Program-made: the position numbers and the translations under genes
In this document: one piece after another, positions 28,501 to 39,637 of the stretch
Layout: every line of letters starts with the position of its first letter
Numbering within the stretch: position 1 is the first letter of the stretch
Notes under the pieces: generated by a model
What the model was told of the DNA's origin: nothing
Database searches by the model: none
The model's input: the letters and a program-made list of their open reading frames with translations, nothing else
Assembly: GCF_949628265.1 (NCBI RefSeq)
Contig: NC_088788.1
Coordinates: forward strand, 14,446,001 to 14,510,000
Origin: Cloeon dipterum
Lineage: Eukaryota > Arthropoda > Insecta > Ephemeroptera > Baetidae
Direction of reading: 5' to 3'
Length of the DNA stretch: 64,000 nt

Positions 28501-31500
28501 ATCCTGCTCGAAATCTCCAGCAAGCCAATCAGCAATCACAATGCCGGCCGCTATTAACGCGCGAGCAATAAGGTTAAAAGTGCTGTTAACGCGATCCGGC
28601 TGTGCGCGGCGCGGCGGGTTGAGGGAGAAGGAATTTCGAGCTGGCGCAATTTGGCGTAAATAAATAAATAGCGGCCGCGAGTGACGCTCGCTCGCTCGCG
28701 CGCCAGAGCTGCGCAGCGCTCAGACTTTTGAATTCGAAACTAACTGCTCTTTAGAAATGCACAATAATAATAGTAATAACAACTCGCGCGCGCGAGAGAG
28801 GAGGCGGCCGAATTATTAGTAACACAAATCGTATCTCCGCACTCGACGCGGCGGTGAAGAGTCACGATCTCCACAGTCAGTCGCGCTGCCTTGTGTGCTT
28901 TCTCTCAACGCGCATCACACGCCCCAAATATTTCCTGATTGTTCGCGCAAATCGAAAGAAAAGCAGGTGCTCGCAGTTCATATCAAAAATCAAATTCCCA
29001 GATTTTGAAAAAATAAACTGGAAAATGTCTCAAGTGTAATGGCCCGGTCGGCATGTCCGCTGATGAACAAATTTGCTAGGATCCGCGACGGAATTCGGTA
29101 CAGAGGCTCGGTTTATTGTCATAAAAATTAATTGGACGGGTTTTGAGTTTCAAATTGAGACAATGGAACGTGCGGCCGGCCACTCGGGCTGCTGCTGGTG
29201 TGTGCACGACCGGCGGGCGGACGAGGGTCGCCCCTCCCGCCGCCGCCGCGGTCGGGCCCCCCTCCCTTGGGGCCGTCGAGTCGCTCGTCCGCCAGCAGTC
29301 TGGCCGCGACCTCGGTTCGAGACGCACCTCACGCAGCCTCCGCTCGCTTGGATTTAAGTTAGTTGTGTGGTGTCGGTTCGACAGTGTGTGTGTGTGTGAA
29401 CAAATGAGTGCCCCGGTAGGGCGGTGACCCCGGCCCGACCTATGACCACTGATGACCCAGCTGCTCCGACACACCCCAACAGCGATGCACTATGCGCCGT
29501 TCGCGAGACAGTGCCCCCCAGCCACGAACAGGTAGCGAATCTTTCACGACCGCACGTGCCGGTCCGCTGTTTATTTGTGCAATTCGTGCAAATACGCACG
29601 ATTGCGATTACGAGATGACTTATTATTCGCGGAAGCGTCGCTTTATCTCGAAAAATAAGCACTCGAAAAATGCGATATCGCTTTTATTGTGCTTTTGATT
29701 CATCGCTGATTTTATGAAAAGTCGCAGATTTTTTGGTCTGCTTGATAAAAAGTAATCTACGAGTGGCTGGTAGGAGGAAGCTTGCGCCGATGGTATTATT
29801 TTTGCCGACGGACAAAACCACGACGGCTCTGCATAATAAGTACTATCAGTTTTCCCACTCCGCACCGAAACGAAATTATCGCTTTCTTTAAGTTATCAGG
29901 AAAAATTGTCGTTTTTTTGTTGAATTTTGCTTTTTCAACTTAATTATACTTATCAGAAACGAGCACTACTTCCTGCCAACGCTATTCATCCCCGACAAAT
30001 TTTTATTTTATAAAATCGTGAAATCGCCTTCGCCAAACCTGGTTGGCTCGGCCGAATCGGATTCGGGCCGAGTGCGACTTGGACTGTTGGCGGAGTAGGA
30101 CTGTTGGCAGCCGTCTAACTTGGTGCTCATGCACTGTTTCAGGGATTGGCCACCAGGCGGCGGCTCTGCCCAGCAGCTCTCGGTGGTGACCACGGTTTGG
30201 GGTATGACGGCCTCCAGCCAGGCCGGCCCCCACCACACGACGGCCGCCTCCTTTGGTGGACCGGCCTCCTACCCTCCGAACGCCTCTGGAGGCGGCCACA
30301 AACCAGGAAACTTTGCGCAGGGATACCACCACCGGCAACCCGGCCAGCCTCACCCTAGCAATGGGTCAGTATCGAAGTCGTGATTTTTCGTCATCCTTGT
30401 GAAAAATTCTCTTTCACTTTTTTTACTCATTTTTCCCTCAAATTTATCATTTCCTTTTAATTTTTCTTTGAAATCTTTTTTTTACAAATATTTGCTATTT
30501 TTGACGAAACGGCTTCAAACATTGCTCTTTGAATGTATTTTATTATTTATTGTATTTGACTAGAGCAATAGTATAACCTTACAAAAACATAACGGTTTTC
30601 TCTATATGTGTTCTTCCTCTGATTGATTTCGAAAGCTTTTTGACTCCGTTTCTTCTTATCAGACGAAAAGCAACTGGGCCTTGGCGAGAAAGCGCTGCTG
30701 CTCTTTCTCTGGCTGTCTCTCTCTCACTCGTGGTCTGCAATAATTATTGCGCTGCGAGTACATTTGCACAAATTCGGCGCGGCATGCAAGGCCGAGAGAG
30801 AAAACCATGGTTCGCTTTCCACTCGTTTTGACACGCTTCTTGCCCAGTGCACGCAGAAATGAGCAGTCTTTCTCGCCTTGGCCGCCGCCGCCTCCTTTGC
30901 TTTACTGTCGAAATCGACCTTTCAATCCAGAAAATAAAAATGTTGCAATTCACGTCCACAGGTACGGCGGTGGGCCTAATGGTTCGATGAACCCGCACAT
31001 GGGCCCGAGCCCCGTCGACTCCTCGGCGGCGCAGTACGGAGCCCCAGGGGCTGCGCTCAACACGGCGGCTATGGTCGCAGCGGCCACGGCCACCGCGACT
31101 GCAACGGCCAGTGTGGTCGCCATGCAGGAACGCCAGGAAATCAGCCAGCAGTATGCACAGGTTGGTGTGACGATTTTAATGTTGTTTACTTTCGTGTTTT
31201 TCATTTAATTCATTTGGAATGACCGTAATTTGCCTTAAATGCAACGTTTTAATTTAATCATATAGAATTAACAATCTTTGATTACCTTGAGGTTGTGTTA
31301 TTTATTTCGTAGTACAAGTAATTTAACATTTCCTTTGAAACTGGTCTGGTTCTTCAAGTTAGCTGTGAACTATTATTATTCCTTTAAATTATAAACTACT
31401 GTGACCTTTTAAAGATCTCACGCGCAACTCTATTGACATTTCCAATTCAAATGCATGCCCGAGTCTGTGGGCGAAAAATTACCTCACTGGAATTAGCATT

Positions 31501-32895
31501 CAAGCAAGAAATTATTAATTATTCATTTCGCAACGCCCGTCTAAATGGTTCAATGGAGCGCACGCGTTGATTGCACCGCACCGTACCGCGCACATGAGAT
31601 TTTTGAGTGTTTAGGGAGTATTTGAGGAATGAATATTGGGCACAAGGCCGCTCGCGGGAGAGCAGCAGCGTGCTTTATGGCTGCGTTGCGAGAGAAAGTG
31701 TGACGCAGACGAACGCGGCTCATTGTTTATCAGTCAGCTTAAATTAGACCAAAGGCGGCTGCGGCTGCTGCTCCGTGAGCAGCGGCTCCACCCGCGCAAA
31801 CCCCTCGAGTCTGAGGAATGTCCCTGACCCCCGACCTCGGATGTTGCAGATGCACGCCATGGGCGGCAGCTACGGCCAACAGCAGTACAACCAGAGGGGG
31901 ATGCCAATGGGCAACCCTGGCATGGGACCTTCCATGGGCCAGATGAACCCCAGCATGATGATGGGCGGACAGGGCGGCTCGCTGCCCCAGAGCCCTAACA
32001 TGATGCCCAACATATCTGGCAAAATGTCGATGCAGGTTTGTATTGTACACATACTTATTATGGGGATTTTTAAAAGGTTAGACTTTGGCTTGGGAAATTT
32101 CTAATACATCGTATGGTTTGCCTCAACTGGATTTTCAGTCATTATCTTTCAAACCTCCTGCATTCGGTTTGCATTTCCAATCTAAATTGCCGAATCCTAA
32201 AGAGATGCCTTCCCAGAAAATTTTCGAACCGATTCTTTAGCGTTGCCCTCATCTTCCAGCAGGGTCCGCAAAGTGGAGGCGTAATGTACCCCGGTCCCAA
32301 CCCCCGGCGGATGGCCCCCTACCCCTCGGCTGGAATGCACATGACGCAGAAAAGGCAACAACAACAACAACAACAACAACAGCAGCAGCAACTGGCCAGT
32401 CAGTACCCTGGGGGCTTCAACGGCGGCCCCCAACACTACCCCTATCACCAGCAGCAGCAACAGCAGCCGGCGCCGCAGCAGCAGCGGTTCCCCAGTCAGT
32501 ATCCGCAGGGGCATCCGCAGAGCCATCCTCAAGGGCATCCGCAGGGCCTTCCTCCGGGTCTCTCCCCGGGACATCCGCAGGGCCATCCACAAGGAGGTCC
32601 GCAGGCCGGACAGCCGGGCTTTGGCATGAACCCCCGCATGCGGCAGAACACACCCCCATACCCTCAGCAGTCCGGTCAGGGATACTTTGGCGGAGGGCAA
32701 ATGGTTAGTGTTTGTAGTCAAAAACCCTCGCCTCGAGTTGTAAAATCCTCTTTCTTGCAGGTCAACAATGGTCAGTACGCGCAGTACAACTCGCAGCAGG
32801 CGCAGATGAGTGGTCAAATGGGCCCTCAGATGAGCCACCAAATGCCGACGACGCCGCAACCTCAGCAGCAGCCACCACCGCAGCAGCAGCAGCAA

Positions 32896-32927
<32 letters not shown>

Positions 32928-35848
32928 ACAGCCAATGTTCCAGCAGTTCCAGCAGGAGATGAGTCAGCGCTCGGTCAACTACCAGCACAGCCCCATCCCC
33001 GGCAACCCCACCCCTCCTCTCACCCCGGCCAGCAGTTTACCACCGTACATCAGTCCGAACCAGGACGTAAAGTCCAACATAGTGCAAGAAGGAAAAGCAC
33101 CTCACCCGTCTCTGCCGGACATAAAGCCACCCTTACCTATGCAAAGTGAGTCTATTTCTTTGAAACATTTACCAAAATTTGCTTCTTGGATTGATTACAA
33201 TTTTTTTTAATCTTATGGCTCCAGTTAGTAGCAGTTTGGGTTTATTTTTTGTAACGAAGTTTTTTTCGATGGAAACTAATTGTAACTTTTGTCGACTTGC
33301 CATTCTAGCAGACGATGAATTGCGGTTGACGTTCCCCGTGCGCGACGGCGTCATCCTGTCGCCATTCCGCCTCGAGCACAACCTGGCGGTGAGCAACCAC
33401 GTCTTCCAGCTGAAGCCGACTGTTCACCAGACGCTCATGTGGCGCAACGACCTGGAGCTGCAGCTCAAGTGCTTCCATCACGAGGACCGCCAAATGAGCA
33501 CCAACTGGCCGGCCTCTGTTCAGGTACGATTCGGACATTCCGCTCGAGGAGCAGAATTTCTGAATTCCCGTCTGCTGGTGCAGGTCTCAGTGAACGCGAC
33601 CCCTCTCAACATTGACCGCGGCGAGAACAAAACTTCGCATAAGCCACTGTACCTGAAGGAAGTGTGCCAGGCGGGGCGGAACACGATCCAAATAACGGTG
33701 TCGGCGTGCTGCTGCTCGCACCTCTTTGTCCTGCAGCTCGTACACCGACCGAGTGTGAAAAGCGTGCTGCAAGGCCTGCTGCGCAAGCGACTCCTCATGG
33801 CTGAACACTGCATCGCCAAAATCAAGCGCAACTTCAGCAACCCGGCCTCAAACGCGCTGGGCCCGTCTGACGGAGTGGAGCAGACCGCCCTCAAGGTGAG
33901 AGAAAATTTCAAAATGAGTTTTTTTAAACGGGAAACTTAAGAACTATGCTTTTTAAAACTGACAAAGAATGAGTGGCTACGAGCGAAATTTAGAAATAAA
34001 ATTCAAATCCCACGTTCTCCTTATGTAGAGTGGCTATTTTATCTGCGCTGCCCTTTTCAAATCAAAATTCATGCCATAGGATAAGCTTACGAGAACATCA
34101 AAATTAGTTTTTCTTCTTGAAATTCACTCACAGCCGCCCATCTTCAAACAATTCCGCGCAGAATAGCAAACCATTTATTTCGTTCTTAGTTTTTATCAAT
34201 TTTATAGTAAAAGCAAAATTAAAATATTTTTGTGAAATCTGAAACTAATTCTTTGAATTGCTTCTTCCACAGGTACCACTCAAATGCCCCATCACCTGCA
34301 AGAGGATAATTTTGCCAGCCAGAGGCCACGATTGCAAACACATCCAATGTTTTGATCTCGAATCGTACCTGCAACTCAACTGCGAACGCGGCGCGTGGCG
34401 GTGTCCAATTTGCAAGTAAGTCCTAATCCCCTCCTCTTTTCCGTTTCCCGTGCTGACCAGACCGTTTGCGTTCGCAGCAAATCGGCGCAATTGGAGGGTC
34501 TTGAGGTGGACCAGTACGTCTGGGCCATCCTGACCCAGCTCGGCCCGAACTCGGAGGCCGAGGAAGTCACCATCGATGCGCAGGCCAACTGGAAAGCGGC
34601 CAAGAGCAGCAGTTCACAGGACGTCAAGGCTGAGAATGAGTCAGATGACTCTTGCGGCGCCAAGAGGCACAACAAAATGATGTCTCCAGGCAGCCTCACC
34701 CTTCCCACCACGAGCAATTGGGACATGAGCCAGTCCATGTCACCCTACATTCCGCCAGATATGAACAGTGAGTGCCATACAAATGGACTTCAAGGCAGTT
34801 TTTCTTGAACGCCTATCCGTTTCAGGTATCGCCAGTGGTTCCATGATGAACAACGCGCCCCCTGCCTACAACTCGAATATGAACAGGATGGGCGGGTACG
34901 AATTTGTGGGTGGACCTGGAGGGCCCAGCAGCTCTGGACAGGAGTTTGGCGGTCCTTTGTCCCACCTAAACGAGTCGGTCAGCTCGCTGGACCCTCTCAA
35001 TGCGATGGAGAAGAGTCTTAATGATCAGGTAAGAAAATTTCCATTTTTATAAACAAATCTTTTTTGCTGAAAATAAATAATTTTGAAAAAAAAATATCAC
35101 AAGTTCCTAAAACTTTCAGCTTCTCCTTTCCTATATTTTTTTAATATTTGTTAAAAATAGAGGTAGAGACTGGAAATCTAGCTTTTTAAATTTTATGTTA
35201 ACGCTAATACATCGTACATTTTATAGCAAAACCTGCCACTTAGAAAAAAATCAGCAAATAAAATTTTTTCTTTGTTGCAGATGCCACACACACCTCACAC
35301 CCCTCACACGCCAGGAGCAGTCGCAGGAACGCCTGGCCAGGCCAACACGCCTGGCGGTGGTAACAGCGGTCCTCCGAGCGTTCCTCCCAACGACCCCAAC
35401 ATTTCGAATGGCGGTCCTGGCAGCAACAACACCTCATCCAACGCCATCCAAGCCCCAGACTCGTCTGCCGAAATCCCCTCCGACCTCAACTTTGACCCGG
35501 CGGCAATTATTGATGGCGAGGGAACTGGTCAGGAGGCACTAAATGTAAGTTTCCTGAATTTTTCACAGCGAAACCACACTTCTTCGTGGAATAATTGTAT
35601 GTGTTTTTGTACTAAGAATGCGTTTAATTTTTGGCTTTAACATCCTGCCATATTTTCGGGTTTCTTATTTGCGAACATGATCCTTGCAGTTGCTGCCCGA
35701 CAATGTGGTGGACCCGATGGAGCTGTTATCATACCTCGACCCACCAGACCTGGCAACGCCACCCTCAAGTGGCGCCAGCAGTACGGGGGCGAACGGCACG
35801 CCGGGCAGTGCGCCCACCAGTGACGACATTCTCGCCCTCTTCGATTAG
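9941..35848 (+). CDS. tna: Zinc finger MIZ domain-containing protein, tonalli/ZMIZ1-2 orthologue (5' partial)
   Basis: SP-RING (MIZ) family chromatin and transcription cofactor of the trithorax-linked tonalli/ZMIZ group; the family acts in the nucleus as a SUMO E3-like, SWI/SNF-associated coactivator. Exons: 9941-10131, 30143-30364, 30962-31160, 31850-32035, 32260-32703, 32761-33145, 33309-33523, 33584-33895, 34273-34415, 34478-34767, 34826-35028, 35281-35544, 35690-35848. All introns are GT-AG and the phases agree; 3213 nt encode 1070 residues. Visible features in order: the ZMIZ motif LSVVTTVWG, an Ala/Thr-rich stretch followed by AMQERQE, Met/Gly/Pro/Gln-rich low complexity, the conserved domain starting [12 protein letters not shown], the SP-RING (about residues 719-790, with CPIT, GHDCKH and WRCPICNK Zn ligands), the EGLEVDQY motif, and an acidic C-terminus [10 protein letters not shown]...DDILALFD. 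The ZMIZ N-terminal helical domain is absent, so the 5' end probably lies outside the window or was not recognised. Confidence 0.95.
11633..11674 (+). repeat. Copy 2 of the ~42-bp repeated hairpin-like motif
   Basis: Shares CTTACCCTGAAA, GACCCTGAG and CAAGGGCA with 7407-7452. Here the inner CCCTGA can pair with TCAAGGG, and an outer CCCTGA with TCAGG just downstream, giving a nested hairpin. Confidence 0.4.
14060..14084. repeat. (CA)n microsatellite
   Basis: About 12 uninterrupted CA units in the large tonalli intron. Confidence 0.95.
15148..15186 (+). promoter_or_regulatory. Candidate TATA plus initiator core promoter inside the tonalli intron
   Basis: A canonical TATATAAAAG (15148-15157) is followed by an initiator-like TCAATT at 15181-15186. 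The distance from the first T to the initiator A is about 35 nt, close to the usual spacing. It lies on the same strand as tonalli, about 15 kb before its next exon, so it could start an alternative transcript or a non-coding RNA. No downstream ORF can be tied to it. The motif match is the only evidence. Confidence 0.25.
20916..20967 (+). repeat. Direct repeat of ATGCATGCACTC, 40 bp apart
   Basis: Identical 12-mers at 20916-20927 and 20956-20967, each centred on the palindrome TGCATGCA. Possibly paired binding sites; the factor is not identified. Confidence 0.4.
25425..25499. repeat. 75-bp (CT)n microsatellite
   Basis: A perfect CT/GA run of about 37 units, the longest simple repeat in the window. 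In insects GA/CT runs are potential binding sites for GAGA-type factors, but length polymorphism alone could explain it. Confidence 0.97.
30365..30961 (+). other. tna: tonalli intron 2
   Basis: GT-AG intron between the exon carrying LSVVTTVWG and the Ala/Thr-rich exon. The first half is T-rich, the second half more GC-rich. No other gene or RNA is seen. Confidence 0.85.
31161..31849 (+). other. tna: tonalli intron 3
   Basis: GT-AG intron. The 3' third is GC-rich and contains a small hairpin (GCTGCTC-CGT-GAGCAGC near 31765-31782) shortly before the acceptor. No coding content is recognised. Confidence 0.85.
32356..32391 (+). repeat. tna: Polyglutamine tract 1 in tonalli (12 Gln)
   Basis: Eight CAA, three CAG and one CAA codon in the fifth visible exon. 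ZMIZ proteins are Pro/Gln-rich here, but the uniform CAA run indicates recent slippage. Confidence 0.95.
32506..32603 (+). repeat. tna: Gly-His-Pro-Gln tetrapeptide repeat in tonalli
   Basis: Repeated GHPQ-type units ([32 protein letters not shown]) encoded by related 12-nt units. A local expansion within the disordered Pro/Gln region; no family counterpart is known to me. Confidence 0.85.
32881..32931 (+). repeat. tna: Polyglutamine tract 2 in tonalli (17 Gln)
   Basis: Seventeen mixed CAG/CAA codons directly after a Pro run, just before the segment leading into the conserved domain. Confidence 0.95.
33896..34272 (+). other. tna: tonalli intron before the SP-RING exon
   Basis: 377-nt GT-AG intron, AT-rich, phase 0. 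Nothing else is recognised. Confidence 0.9.
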
Positions 35849-38800
35849 ACTGCCCACGGGGAAAAGCAAAGACTCGCGAGTGCGCGCGATTTATTGACTC
35901 TGACCAAAGCCTCCTACTTCTTCTTTTTTACCTGCTGTGTGGACTCGCTCGCTCGCTCTCATCCAGTGCTTTTCTACCTGTACATAGCTCGGCCAGTAGT
36001 GCGGTGGACAGTTTAGTGAACTCTCTTCGTCCGCTTGCAGCCCTCGCCCAAACCACCAGCTTCATCTTGAACTAAGAAATGTGATTTAAAAACGGGTTTT
36101 CGCCCGCGCTGCGTTTGGGCCTGTGGCACAAGCGGATTCTTCTCTTCTGGGGCATGGCGCCCAAAGTTAGCCAGTGAAAATTTATTGTTGTTTGATTTCC
36201 CGTTTTCGACTTTCATATTGAAAGTTCAGTTCCTGGTCGACGCGAAATGCAAGCTGGGAATATAACTCGAAAGTACAAATCTCGGGAATCGGAGCGCATT
36301 TTTGATTCTAAATTTGGTTATTCACTCGTAATGAAATGTAGCAAGACTGTTATTTATAAATAATTACCGTGTAATGCATCGTTTTTTTCCTATTTTCCCC
36401 CCAGCTTGGCTCTTTTTACACCCTCCTCAGCAACTTTGGGCGCCGACCTCCGACTTTCTTATCAGTTTGTCTGTCTCTCCGAAAGGAACTTGTCCTCGAT
36501 AGTGTAAAAAGAAATAATTTTATTTGAAGAACAGGGATTACTTGATTAATTTACAAGTGCAAAAACCAACTAATCTTATTGCCATTGTACAGAGAGAGAT
36601 CTTGTATGTCTGTCTGTGTTTGTTGATTGTGTGCTGTTTTGTATATTTTGTGTAAAGCCAAGTCAATACAAAATGTGATATAATTATTTCAATGACGAGA
36701 CGATAATATTTTTGCGAGAGGACTAATATTATTGATTGATTGAAGCAGATGAGAATTCATAGCAATTAATCTCACGATCCACGCGAGGAGAGTGTGTTTT
36801 CAATCGATTCTAATGTGCAAGAGGGCCTTAATTATTAATTTAACTGTTTTTCATTACTGAGCTTCAATGGCAATGAGATTACCAACTGACCAGGTTGATT
36901 GCTGTGTGCGTTTCGATTTGTTTCTCAAAACTTTGGTTGTTGGGCGTCACAAAAATTCAAAGTACAAATAACTATTGCGCAGAATGGCTCCCGTGGCTCT
37001 TAACGAACACGTAGAATCGACTCACGAGGCAATCAAACAATATTACAATGCCGTTGTAATTTATTAAATTAAAACTTAAAAACTGGTCTGTTCAGCTCGG
37101 TGAGCCGTTTTGTCGCTTTGGCCACACAAACAAACACTATGTTTTCGGTTTCAGGGTTTCGCATTTTTCGTTTTCGATTTGGCCACAAGACCACTTCTTC
37201 ACGTTTTGCCCTCGTCTCTTACAGTATTCATGCAAGCGTCACTTTTGTAGGTAAAAAGAAAGCTCTTTACTAGTTTCTTATAAAATTTTAAACACCTTCA
37301 AAATCTATAGTGTTGTTTATCATTTGTCTACGCATTCTGACCTTTCCGCCAGGTTTGTGACCAAAATCAGCTTGTGCAGATATTTTTGGACCTTTCTCTG
37401 CGCTGGAATGCGCGAAAGTTGGAATTCTTGCTTAGCCAAAATCAAAGTTTGTGCGGCGCATAAAACGTTGAACTAAAAAATCAATTAAAGCACACACCCA
37501 CGCATCTACCACAAGGAGAGATAATTTGTAACAAAATAAGATTACAAGATATATATTTATTAGAAAAGAGAGAAGAGTAATTAATGGAAAAGTTATAAAA
37601 AGAAGCAGCGATGTGTTGATCAAAATAAATTCCTTTTTATGTGTCAAAGTGGTCTAAAAGTAATATTACAAAGGGATAGCCTGATAGACTCTGAGTTTAG
37701 TGCAACACAAGAATAATAAAAAAAATTAATTCTCATCCTCATTCATCACCCACAAAAATCTTACGAACCACAGCAGAAACGATGCAAGTGCGATAAAAGG
37801 GACACACGAAATCTGTAAATATACGTTTTGAAAAGTGCATCTCTGAAAACAATTGAAACGAAAGAATATATTGTACATTAAAACATGTCCAATGGAAAAC
37901 TAGATCACCAATCAACCAACCACAAAAATCATGTATAAAAATAAAAATGATTAAAAATACTTTAAAGAATTTTATTTTATGATTCGCATTGTACTGATCC
38001 CTTAATTAAATTAGTATCATAGCAACTATTTCAATTTATAATTTAGATTAAAATTATAAATATATTTGGTTTTCAAAATTCTAAATCGTTGATTCTGGAG
38101 ATTGCTCAGCAGCGCAACAGCTAAAATCTATTTAATCTATCTAGTCACTATGCGGAAGAAAGACACAGACTAACTAGGCTCGCGAGTCCTGGTGGAACCC
38201 AAAATATGTTATTTTCGATTGATTCAAGATTTTTGCTGCTCTTATAAATAAAGTAAAAACTCTCAATGCTAGCGAGAGGATGAAAAATAGCGTGAGAGCG
38301 AGCTCATCAGGAGAAAACAACGGATCTCATTGGCCCTGCTCTAATATTACTTTTCAAGGAATTAAAACTGAATAATATATTCATCCCAAATAATCATATT
38401 AAAATATTCAATCGAGATTTCATATTAAAAATCGTCGTGTTTTCAGATTAATAGTAGTGTAGAGCTGAAAATTTGAAAATGGCGTATAGTATTGGTACGA
38501 TCGATAAAACAATAGTATTATGGTAAAGGTTAGGGAGATGGCTTGAATTATAATTGATTGAATTTTGGGAGCGGCATTCGATTTGTAACATCCGCTCAAC
38601 ATCTTTGCCAAGTTTTGCAACTAATTGCAATCCTCTTTTGGCTATTTTGGCTGTTTAAACTTAAGATTGCAAAAATATTTTACCCATATATAACTTATCC
38701 ACAACTGTTAAATTTATTTTTACTGAGGCGAAAAACTTAAAAAGTAACACTTTCCTCTTAAATGCCATTAGCATAAAAATGTATTCCAATAAAACATTTT

Positions 38801-39119
38801 TGTTTTTCATTTCTTTGACTTTTAAGTATTAATAATTTTACTTTTTCGCGTTTTTTTTTGGTTATGCTATGTTACAGGTGATAAAAACCAAAAAAATCAT
38901 TATTACACTCTCTGTGTGCAATAGAGCATTTTTAAAATTTTGAGAGTAGAGAGTAATTAAGTTTTATAAATATATAAAAGAAAATAACATGTATATAGAG
39001 CCAGACTGTTTTTAATTTTCTCTTGTCACTTAGGAATTGGTCATTATACTTCTCGTAAGCGCTATAGTAAGTCAAACTCAAACTTATTAAATAGTGACTT
39101 TTCATTTACACTCTTCTCG
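35849..39119 (+). other. tonalli 3' UTR and AT-rich intergenic sequence
   Basis: No coding exon is seen. The first AATAAA hexamer on the plus strand is at 37624, with others at 37715, 37940, 38247 and 38788. A long 3' UTR of about 1.8-2.9 kb is therefore likely if AATAAA is used, though variant signals may act earlier. The sequence is strongly AT-rich beyond about 36.3 kb, in contrast to the tract upstream of tonalli's main exons. Confidence 0.6.
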
Positions 39120-39637
39120 TTATTCAGGTTCACGTCACGCCCTCGCCAGCTAACAAATTTAATGCGAGAAAAATCGTCTCTGCTCAAGGCCTAATAGCTG
39201 GCAAGGTAAAGTGGTGGTGTGTTGTGCCCAGTGTGATTTCTCCTCAGGCGGCGCCGGCCTGTTGCTCTGCTCTCTCTCTCTCTCCTCGGCAAGTCGTCGT
39301 CCGGAATCCTCCCTCTCCTCTGCCTTCCCTCCTCCCGTTGCACTTCGTCAGCAGAGAAAAAGAGAGAGAAGAGAGAGAGAGAGAGAAAGACGGGCCCCCA
39401 ACGAGAGGAACCCAACCAAAATATCTCTTTCGGCCGCGAGAAGGATCGCCTGTAGGTGTCGTTCGCCTTTTTCTCCCGCTTGCCTCCTAATTAATCGCTA
39501 ATTAACCCTCGACTGTAAACTAATTTCAATTTGCCCCTCACCATTTCGGTGAGACCGCTGTCCTGGTTGAGTGCTAAAAAATTATTTCTCTGCCCGCTCA
39601 AGGTCTACGAAGGATAATAAACCGCAGCTACGCCGAG
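39120..39637 (+). promoter_or_regulatory. Probable ACADSB promoter and 5' UTR region
   Basis: A GC-rich block with CT runs (about 39267-39285) and a GA tract (about 39361-39387) precedes the ACADSB start codon at 39638 and contrasts with the AT-rich flanks. No TATA box at a convincing position; a TATA-less promoter is inferred from position and composition. Confidence 0.45.

Larger units (their letters stand above)
10132..30142 (+). other. tna: 20-kb intron of tonalli, CpG-rich, no other gene recognised
   Basis: Many short overlapping open frames occur on both strands, but none shows a conserved domain, plausible splice continuity or codon bias; they reflect high GC. The intron contains microsatellites: (CA)n at 14060-14084, (GT)n at 18687-18703 and 29384-29398, CA-rich at 24826-24851, (CT)n at 25425-25499, a GGCT-type tetranucleotide near 15084-15101, CCAG at 23063-23084 and GAGT at 25194-25210. 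A T tract lies near 10817-10832. It also has the second copy of a repeated motif (11633-11674) and a TATA-like site at 15148. No tRNA, snRNA or known microRNA was recognised. Such a size and composition suggest dense cis-regulatory content or alternative first exons, but that is inference. Confidence 0.7.

Noticed and set aside
32197..32988. 263-codon minus-strand open frame rich in Leu.
   Set aside because: It is the reverse-strand shadow of the CAG/CAA repeats in tonalli.
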